From Aeromonas schubertii (GTDB lineage Bacteria; Pseudomonadota; Gammaproteobacteria; Enterobacterales; Aeromonadaceae), in the NCBI RefSeq assembly GCF_000820105.1, contig NZ_CDDB01000002.1, positions 1 through 38,435 of the forward strand: a stretch of DNA of 38,435 nucleotides. Reading direction: 5' to 3'. Positions 32,644 to 38,435 of this stretch are shown here, in pieces (position 1 is the first letter of the stretch; every line of letters begins with the position of its first letter). The notes under the pieces were generated by a model. It worked only from the letters and a program-made list of their open reading frames with translations, searched no databases and was not told where the DNA came from. The position numbers and the translations under genes are program-made.

Positions 32644-33792
32644 ATGTTGACCCTGGCACCCGATGAGATCCTGTTGGACCAGCGCGCCGCAAGCAAGGAC
32701 GAGGCGATCGCCCTGTTGGCGTCACGGCTCGAGGCTGCGGCCCTGGTAGAGCCCGGTTACCTGGTCGGCATGCAGGCCAGAGAGGCCCAGCACGCCACCT
32801 ATCTGGGTAACGGCATCGCCATTCCCCACGGCACCACCGAGACCCGCCACCTGGTGCGCCAGACCGGGGTGCGCGTGGCCCAGTTCCCGCAAGGGGTGGA
32901 GTGGGACGAGGGGCACAAGGCCTATCTCGTCATCGCCATCGCCGCCAAGTCCGACGAGCATCTGGGGATCTTGCGCCAGCTCACCCGGGTGCTGGGGGAT
33001 GAGGCCGCCACCGAGCGCCTTCGAACCACCCGGGATGTGACCGAGATCATCCGGGTGCTCTCGGGGGAGGGTGACCCGCTGGTAACCGGGGCGACAGGCC
33101 GGACTGACGGTCAGCGGGAGCTGGCTGCCCTGGCACACTTCCCGGCCCTGAGCCTCGATGAGTTGCTGCTGGGGGCCGGTGCGCGCGCCAAGTCCCTCGG
33201 CTGGCTCGACACTCAGGCCCTGGCCACTTTGCTGGGGGCCGCTCCCCTGCATCTGGGGCAGGGGGTATGGCTGGCCCGCACCGCCGCTGGGCAGGCCGGA
33301 TGGCTGTTGGCCACCCCGGCCCAGCCACTGGTGACCCATGGCCACGAGGTCAACGCCCTGCTGCTGCTCTGCGCCAATGGCCGGGGGCATGAGGCGGAAC
33401 TGGGCCGGCTGGTGGAGCTGACAGGTGCTGGCCGCCTCGGCGAGCTGGCCCGGCACGGGCTGACCCTGCTGCAGGGCGAGGCTGCCCCGGTCGCCTCCCA
33501 GAGCGACGGCCACAGGGCCACCTTCACCATCGTCAACCCCCACGGCCTGCACGCCCGTCCCGGCGCCATGCTGGTCAAGGTGGCCAAGGAGTATGAGGCA
33601 GAGATCCGCGTTGCCAACCTCGACGGCAGCGGCGAGGAGGTCAACGCCAAGAGTCTGATGAAGGTGATAGGTCTCGGGGTCAAGTGTGGCCATCGCCTGG
33701 CATTTCGCGCCGAGGGGACCGATGCCGGGGCCGCCCTCGAGGGGCTTGGCGAGGCCATCGCCGCCGGTCTGGGTGAAGGGGCCGGAGCATGA
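32644..33792 (+). CDS. fruB: FruB, fused fructose PTS EIIA-HPr protein
   Basis: A 382-residue diphosphoryl transfer protein. The EIIA domain has the phosphorylated His62 in GIAIPHGT. A central linker-like region of about 130 residues follows. The C-terminal HPr-like domain has the active His303 in [12 protein letters not shown]. It passes phosphate from enzyme I to FruA. ATG 32644 is preferred to GTG 32638 because the GGAGAG site then has proper spacing. It overlaps fruK by four bases. Confidence 0.94.
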   Translation: MLTLAPDEILLDQRAASKDEAIALLASRLEAAALVEPGYLVGMQAREAQHATYLGNGIAIPHGTTETRHLVRQTGVRVAQFPQGVEWDEGHKAYLVIAIAAKSDEHLGILRQLTRVLGDEAATERLRTTRDVTEIIRVLSGEGDPLVTGATGRTDGQRELAALAHFPALSLDELLLGAGARAKSLGWLDTQALATLLGAAPLHLGQGVWLARTAAGQAGWLLATPAQPLVTHGHEVNALLLLCANGRGHEAELGRLVELTGAGRLGELARHGLTLLQGEAAPVASQSDGHRATFTIVNPHGLHARPGAMLVKVAKEYEAEIRVANLDGSGEEVNAKSLMKVIGLGVKCGHRLAFRAEGTDAGAALEGLGEAIAAGLGEGAGA

Positions 33793-34739
33793 AGATAGCG
33801 ACCATCACCCTCAACCCGGCCCTCGATCTGACCGCTCGTCTGGACGAGCTCTGCGTGGGGGAGGTTAACCTCGCCGCTCAGGCCTCCCTGCGCCCTGCCG
33901 GCAAGGGGATCAACGTGGCCATGGTGCTCAAGGATCTCGGCGGCGAGGTGACCGTGACCGGCTGGCTCGGGGCGGGGAACCAGATCCCCTTCGCCGAGCT
34001 GTTTGGCCAGAAGGGGCTTACCGATGCCTTTGTTCGGGTGCCCGGCGAGACCCGGATCAACGTCAAGATTGCCGAGGGCTGTGGCCGGGTGACCGATCTC
34101 AATTTGCCGGGCCTGCAGATAGGCGAAGAGGCCCGGCAGGCGCTGCTGGTCACCCTGGACAGGCTTTGCCTCGATCACCACTGGTTTGTGCTGGCGGGAA
34201 GCCTGCCCAAGGGGATCGAGCCCGAATTTGCGCGCGAGCTGGTCGCCCGTCTCAAGGCGCGCGGCAAGCAGGTGATCTTCGACTCGAGTGGCGCGGCCCT
34301 GCGTGCCGGCCTGGGTGGCTTGCCAACCCTGGTCAAGCCCAACCGGGAGGAGCTTGGCCAGTGGGCCGGTCACCCCATCGAGAGCGATCAGGAACAACAG
34401 GCCTGCGCCAACACCCTGCTGGCCCAAGGGGTCGACCATGTGGTGGTCTCCGACGGCAGCCGAGGCCTGCTCTGGTTTGGCCGGGAAGGGGTGCTGCGTG
34501 CGGTGCCGCCACGCATGGAGGTGGTCAGTACGGTCGGTGCCGGGGACTCCCTGGTGGCCGGCCTGGTCTATGGCCTGGCCAGCGGATTGCCCAGAGAGGA
34601 GACGATTCGCCTGGCCACCGCCGCCTCGGCCCTGGCGGTGAGCCAGGTGGCCGTTGGATTTGACGGGCGCGAGCAGCTCGCGCCCCTGATGGAACGCGTT
34701 GTCGTTACACAACTGATGACTCAAGGAGATGCCCAATGA
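33789..34739 (+). CDS. fruK: 1-phosphofructokinase FruK
   Basis: A 316-residue PfkB-family kinase that turns fructose 1-phosphate into fructose 1,6-bisphosphate. Signature 1 is PAGKGINVAMVLKDLG (37-52); signature 2, with catalytic Asp253, is STVGAGDSLVAG. NPALD at the start binds sugar. It overlaps fruB and fruA by four bases each, so the operon is translationally coupled. Its substrate is also the Cra inducer, closing the regulatory loop. Confidence 0.96.
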   Translation: MKIATITLNPALDLTARLDELCVGEVNLAAQASLRPAGKGINVAMVLKDLGGEVTVTGWLGAGNQIPFAELFGQKGLTDAFVRVPGETRINVKIAEGCGRVTDLNLPGLQIGEEARQALLVTLDRLCLDHHWFVLAGSLPKGIEPEFARELVARLKARGKQVIFDSSGAALRAGLGGLPTLVKPNREELGQWAGHPIESDQEQQACANTLLAQGVDHVVVSDGSRGLLWFGREGVLRAVPPRMEVVSTVGAGDSLVAGLVYGLASGLPREETIRLATAASALAVSQVAVGFDGREQLAPLMERVVVTQLMTQGDAQ

Positions 34740-36457
34740 AAGCATTGATAGTCACGGCTTGCCCCGCGGGCATTGCCACCGGTTTTCTCGCCGCGCGCCG
34801 CCTCGAGCAGGTAGCCAGGGCGCAGGGGTGGGAGGTCAAGGCCGAGGCCAGAGGCCATGATCCGCTGTTGAGCGAGGCCGAGATCGCCGCCGCCGAGCTG
34901 GTGGTGGTGGCCGCCAGTGGTGAGGCGGATCTCGCCCGCTTCGAGGGCAAGCGCCTCTATCGGGGTGAGATAGAGCAAGCCATACAGGCGCCCCAGGCCC
35001 TGCTGGAGGCGGCGATCCGTGAGGCCAGCCCCTATGCCCATGTGGCCAGTCCCAAAGCCCGGAGCGAAGTGGCCGCCAGCGGACGCATAGTGGCGGTGAC
35101 CGCCTGCCCGACCGGGGTGGCGCACACCTTTATGTCGGCCGAGGCCCTCGAAACCATGGCTCCGCAGCTTGGTTACGAGATCCGAGTCGAGACCCAGGGC
35201 TCGGTCGGTGCGCAAAATGCCCTGACGGCGGAGGAGATCGCCGCCGCGGATCTGGTGCTGCTGGCCACCGATATCGAGGTGGAGATGTCCCGTTTCGATG
35301 GCAAGCGGGTCTATCGCACCAGCACAGGGGCGGCCCTCAAGAAGACCCGCGCCCAACTTGAAAAGGGGTGGAGCGAGGCCAAGGTCTATCGCCACAGCGG
35401 GGGGCTGAGCGAGCCCAGGAAGGCGGAGAAGGCCGGGCCCTACAAGCACCTGCTGACCGGGGTCTCCTTCATGCTTCCCATGGTGGTGGCCGGTGGCCTC
35501 ATCATCGCGTTGTCGTTCGTGTTTGGCATCGAGGCGTTCAAGGTGGAAGGCACCCTGGCCGCGGCCCTGATGCAGATCGGTGGCGCCTCGGCCTTTGCCC
35601 TGATGATCCCTGTGCTGGCGGGTTATATCGCCTACTCCATCGCCGACAGACCGGGTCTGGCACCCGGCATGATAGGGGGCATGTTGGCCAGCGCCCTTGG
35701 CGCCGGTTTCCTCGGTGGCATAGTTGCGGGTTTTCTCGCCGGTTACAGCGCCAAGTACTTGAGTGACAAGGTGCGCCTGCCGGTGACCCTGGAGGCGCTC
35801 AAGCCCATCCTCATCATCCCGCTGGTGGCGAGCCTGTTCACGGGGCTGGTGATGATCTACGTGGTGGGTGGCCCGGTCGCCGGCATCATGAGTGCCATGA
35901 CCGAGTTTTTGAACAACATGGGGTCGGCCAACGCCGTGCTGCTGGGTGTCATTATCGGGGCCATGATGTGCTTCGACATGGGCGGCCCGGTCAACAAGGC
36001 GGCCTACGCCTTTGGGGTCGGTCTGCTCGCCTCCAAGACCTATGCGCCCATGGCGGCCGTGATGGCTGCCGGCATGGTGCCGGCACTGGGGATGGGGATC
36101 GCCACCTTCCTCGCCCGCAAGAAATTCATCAAGGCGGAGCAAGAGGCGGGCAAGGCCTCCTTCGTGCTGGGTCTGTGCTTTATCTCCGAGGGGGCCATTC
36201 CGTTTGCCGCCAAGGATCCCATGCGCGTCATCCCCGCCTGCATGGCCGGTGGTGCCCTGACCGGTGCCCTCTCCATGCTGTTCGGTTGCGAGTTGATGGC
36301 GCCCCACGGCGGCCTGTTCGTGCTCTTTATCCCGGGCGCCATCAGCCATGTATTGCCCTACATGCTGGCCATTGCCGCAGGCTCGGCGCTGACCGGTGTC
36401 AGCTATGCCATGCTCAAGCGCAGCGAGCAGCCGACGGCCAGCCTTGCGACCGCCTAA
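34736..36457 (+). CDS. fruA: FruA, fructose PTS EIIBC permease
   Basis: A 573-residue transporter. The N-terminal IIB-like domain (TACPAGIATGF, Cys9) is a duplicated, probably inactive copy; the true IIB domain follows with the phosphorylated Cys124 in TACPTGVAHTF. The IIC domain begins near residue 225 (HLLTGVSFMLPMVVAGGLII) with about eight to nine helices. It takes up fructose and releases fructose 1-phosphate. Last gene of fruBKA. Confidence 0.96.
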   Translation: MKALIVTACPAGIATGFLAARRLEQVARAQGWEVKAEARGHDPLLSEAEIAAAELVVVAASGEADLARFEGKRLYRGEIEQAIQAPQALLEAAIREASPYAHVASPKARSEVAASGRIVAVTACPTGVAHTFMSAEALETMAPQLGYEIRVETQGSVGAQNALTAEEIAAADLVLLATDIEVEMSRFDGKRVYRTSTGAALKKTRAQLEKGWSEAKVYRHSGGLSEPRKAEKAGPYKHLLTGVSFMLPMVVAGGLIIALSFVFGIEAFKVEGTLAAALMQIGGASAFALMIPVLAGYIAYSIADRPGLAPGMIGGMLASALGAGFLGGIVAGFLAGYSAKYLSDKVRLPVTLEALKPILIIPLVASLFTGLVMIYVVGGPVAGIMSAMTEFLNNMGSANAVLLGVIIGAMMCFDMGGPVNKAAYAFGVGLLASKTYAPMAAVMAAGMVPALGMGIATFLARKKFIKAEQEAGKASFVLGLCFISEGAIPFAAKDPMRVIPACMAGGALTGALSMLFGCELMAPHGGLFVLFIPGAISHVLPYMLAIAAGSALTGVSYAMLKRSEQPTASLATA

Positions 36458-36472
36458 TCAATCCCCTGATGC

Positions 36473-36497
36473 AAGCGGCCCTCGGGCCGCTTTTTTA
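36473..36497 (+). terminator. Terminator of fruBKA
   Basis: Stem aagcggcc/ggccgctt with loop ctcg, running into tttttta, 16 bases past the fruA stop. Confidence 0.9.
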
Positions 36498-36524
36498 TTG
36501 GCGTGAACGGGAACCCAGGGTCGC

Positions 36525-36773
36525 TTAAAAATCCCATCCATCCGGAGTCGGCGGCTCCTGACCGCTCTCGACGGCCTTGCGTCTGGCGGCCTCGACCCGG
36601 CGTTTGCGGTCCCGGCACAGACGCAGCACCTCCTGTTGCTCGGAGGCGGACATCTTCTGCCAGTTAAAGCGCTCCTCGCGGCTGCGATAGCACCCCTTGC
36701 AGTAGCCACGGTTATTGGCCTCACAGACGCCAATACAGGGGCTCTGCAGAGGAAAGAATTCGAGCTGCTCCAT
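36525..36773 (-). CDS. DUF1289 small cysteine-rich protein
   Basis: An 82-residue protein. The family signature is present: SPCIGVCEANNRGYCKGCYRSREE, with four cysteines (about residues 13, 17, 25 and 28) that could bind zinc or an iron-sulfur cluster, followed by a W-x-x-M helix and a basic C-terminal helix. E. coli YdhL is a relative. The role is unknown. ATG 36773 follows GGGAG with 7 bases between. It is convergent with fruA and divergent from mltA. Confidence 0.88.
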   Translation of the reverse strand: MEQLEFFPLQSPCIGVCEANNRGYCKGCYRSREERFNWQKMSASEQQEVLRLCRDRKRRVEAARRKAVESGQEPPTPDGWDF

Positions 36774-36943
36774 GATGGCTCCCGTCAATCCCTGCTCATG
36801 TTATAACCCAGGGGCGGTCACTTGTAACTTATTGATAACCCCCTGCAAAAAAAGGTGCTTTACGGCTCTTGGCGGGTTTGCTTTGTGACCGGCTTTTTGG
36901 CATCTTGCCGTCCATCAGTGGCTTGGTGTTGTATGAGGACCTA

Positions 36944-38098
36944 ATGAAGATGCGCTCCGGTTGGTGGTTGGCCATTCCCCTGGCTCTTGGGGGGTGTGCC
37001 GGCTCGGGGGAGGCCCCGAAGAAAGCGGTGAAGCCCACGGCAGAGAGCTGCTTTGTGGATTGCAACCAGGAAGAGAACCTGGGGCGGCAGTATCTCGACG
37101 GCAGCTTGCCCGGTGAGCTGAATCACGTGACCCGGGTCAACAGCAAGCAGGCTCGCAATTTTCGCATGTTCGGTCCCCAGAGCCAGCTGGTGGTGGACAG
37201 ATCCAAACGCATGGCGAGCCGCTACGGGGATCTCTACTACAAGCTCAACCGCTGGATAGCGGCCGGTGGCGATCCTGCGGCCTTACCAGGCTACGGCATC
37301 TCGCTGGCACAGATGGGGGGCGCCGATCGTCAGGGGAACATCCTCTTCACCGGCTATTTCTCCCCGGTGCTCGAGGTTCGGCGCCAGAAAGGGGGAGAGT
37401 TCAAGTACCCCCTCTACGCCATGCCCAACTGTGGCGGGCGTTGCCCGAGCCGGGCCCAGATCCATCAGGGCGCCCTGGCCAATCGTGGCCTGGAGCTCGG
37501 TTATAGCAAGTCCCTTATCGACAACTTCCTGATGGACGTGCAGGGGTCGGGATTTGTCCACTACGGGGAGTCGGATCAGCTGCAATATCTCGGCTATGCG
37601 GGCAAAAACGGCCATGGCTACGTCAGCATAGGTCGGGTGCTCATCGATCGGGGCGAGGTGGCCAAGGAGAAGATGTCCCTCAAGGCCATCAAGGAGTGGG
37701 CCGACAGCAAGTCTGAAGCCGAGGTCAAGGAGCTGGTGGAGAACAACCCCTCCTACGTCTTCTTCCAGCGCCGTCCCACCAACGATGTGATCGGTGCCGC
37801 CGGCATCCCTCTGCTCGGCATGGCGGCGGTGGCGGCCGATCGCCGCCTGCTCCCCATGGGCACTCCTATCCTTGCCGAGGTGCCCCTGCTCGATAAGGAG
37901 GGGAACTGGACCGGCCGCCATGAGTTGCGCCTGCTTATCGCCCTCGATACGGGCGGGGCGGTCAAGGGCGGACACCTGGATCTCTATCACGGCATGGGCG
38001 AGAAGGCCGGGCTGGATGCGGGCCACTACAAGCACTTCGGCCGGGTCTGGAAGCTGGGGTTGCACAGTGGCCCCACCGCCGCCCCCTGGGTCTATTGA
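36944..38098 (+). CDS. mltA: MltA, membrane-bound lytic murein transglycosylase A
   Basis: A 384-residue lipoprotein. The signal sequence ends LALGGC, a lipobox, so the mature protein would be anchored by lipid at Cys. The MltA core includes ILFTGYFSPVLEV, FKYPLYAMP and, near the end, the 3D domain ALDTGGAVKGGHLDLYHG with the catalytic Asp in LDTGGA and a second Asp in HLDLY. It cleaves peptidoglycan to 1,6-anhydro-muropeptides. ATG 36944 follows GAGG; ATG 36950 is possible. Confidence 0.95.
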   Translation: MKMRSGWWLAIPLALGGCAGSGEAPKKAVKPTAESCFVDCNQEENLGRQYLDGSLPGELNHVTRVNSKQARNFRMFGPQSQLVVDRSKRMASRYGDLYYKLNRWIAAGGDPAALPGYGISLAQMGGADRQGNILFTGYFSPVLEVRRQKGGEFKYPLYAMPNCGGRCPSRAQIHQGALANRGLELGYSKSLIDNFLMDVQGSGFVHYGESDQLQYLGYAGKNGHGYVSIGRVLIDRGEVAKEKMSLKAIKEWADSKSEAEVKELVENNPSYVFFQRRPTNDVIGAAGIPLLGMAAVAADRRLLPMGTPILAEVPLLDKEGNWTGRHELRLLIALDTGGAVKGGHLDLYHGMGEKAGLDAGHYKHFGRVWKLGLHSGPTAAPWVY

Positions 38099-38105
38099 TG
38101 GTTGC

Positions 38106-38130
38106 AGGCTGCCCCCGGGCAGCCTTTTTT
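38106..38130 (+). terminator. Terminator of mltA
   Basis: Stem aggctgcc/ggcagcct followed by tttttt, just past the mltA stop. Confidence 0.88.
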
Positions 38131-38161
38131 ATGTCATCCTGACATCCAAAAGGAGGTGGTC

Positions 38162-38435
38162 ATGAGACGATGGCTGTGGATGGTGTTGCTGCTGGCTCTT
38201 CCCCTGCACGCCGAGGTGATGGTGCGCGACATGTTCGATGCCCAGGGGGCGGCGCAGACCCTGCGCGAGCTCTATCCGGATCTGGGGGTGAGCCATCTGG
38301 GAAGCCAGCTGGTGGTGAGCGGCCCGGCGGCGCGTCTGGCCGAGGTGAAGGGGACGCTGGACACTCTCGACCGGCCGCCGGCCATGCTCAATGTGGCGTG
38401 GCGGGTGGTGGGGGAGACGCGCGATCAAGGGTGGC
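38162..38435 (+). CDS. Start of a secreted protein, possible secretin-N-like domain (cut by window edge)
   Basis: An open frame from ATG 38162 runs off the end, with 91 codons visible. A signal peptide (MRRWLWMVLLLALPLHA) is followed by VRDMFDAQGAAQTLRELYPDLG and LVVSGPAARLAEVKGTLDTLDRPP. The last stretch resembles the N0/N1-type modules of secretins, where a strand, VxG, a helix and LDxPP recur. A very strong AAGGAGGTGG ribosome site lies 6 bases before the ATG. It could be a small secretin-like periplasmic protein; the rest lies outside the window. Confidence 0.6.
   Translation, partial: MRRWLWMVLLLALPLHAEVMVRDMFDAQGAAQTLRELYPDLGVSHLGSQLVVSGPAARLAEVKGTLDTLDRPPAMLNVAWRVVGETRDQGW

Noticed and set aside
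34721-36349. A 542-residue open frame opposite fruA, and others opposite feoB, lon and clpX
   Set aside because: Shadow frames with His/Gly/Gln-rich low-complexity sequence; the plus-strand genes are certain.

Overview
The window looks like chromosomal DNA of a GC-rich gammaproteobacterium, most likely Aeromonas or a close relative. This rests on the block tig-clpP-clpX-lon-hupB-ppiD, a Cra-type regulator divergent from fruBKA, feoABC with a FeoC, and proteins resembling enterobacterial and Vibrio orthologues throughout. No tRNA, rRNA, CRISPR array, insertion sequence or phage gene was recognised. The assignment is by eye; no database was searched.

Left part (1-6.7 kb). A cut gene end is followed by a 147-bp tandem repeat in a gene-free stretch. 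A long minus-strand series follows, read from right to left: YciH/SUI1, a Gdt1/MneA-type manganese exporter behind a yybP-ykoY manganese riboswitch, an overlapping trio of poorly understood membrane genes (DUF2157, DUF4401, GDYXXLXY), two tandem paralogous periplasmic solute-binding proteins with no permease nearby, and a TerC-family membrane protein.

Middle (6.7-14.8 kb). feoABC is a ferrous-iron operon with an FNR-like and a Fur-like site. A solitary PilU-type ATPase and a small DUF486 membrane protein face left. A solute-binding protein gene runs directly into btuC, apparently through a CTG start codon, and then btuD. A Trp-type DAHP synthase (aroH-like) converges on btuD, and its terminator hairpin lies inside the end of btuD.

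Protein quality control block (14.9-24 kb). dgkA comes first, then trigger factor, ClpP, ClpX, Lon, HU-beta and PpiD. A clear heat-shock (sigma-32) promoter precedes lon. The genes form a folding and proteolysis island: nascent-chain chaperone, two ATP-dependent proteases, and a periplasmic-side chaperone.

Right part (24-38.4 kb). A 44-residue charged mini-protein, OppA, and fructose-1,6-bisphosphatase with a PurR-like box come first. Next are an isochorismatase-fold hydrolase overlapping a FUSC-like membrane protein, divergent from a LysR regulator, then TyrP with a TyrR-like box. The fructose PTS locus follows: Cra divergent from fruB, fruK and fruA, with two near-perfect Cra operators. The window ends with a DUF1289 protein, the lytic transglycosylase MltA, and the start of a secreted protein with a possible secretin-N-like region.

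Most of the window is ordinary core genome. The least explained parts are the 147-bp repeat, the DUF2157/DUF4401/GDYXXLXY operon, the permease-less solute-binding proteins (one coupled to btuCD), the CTG start of btuC, and the 44-residue ORF.
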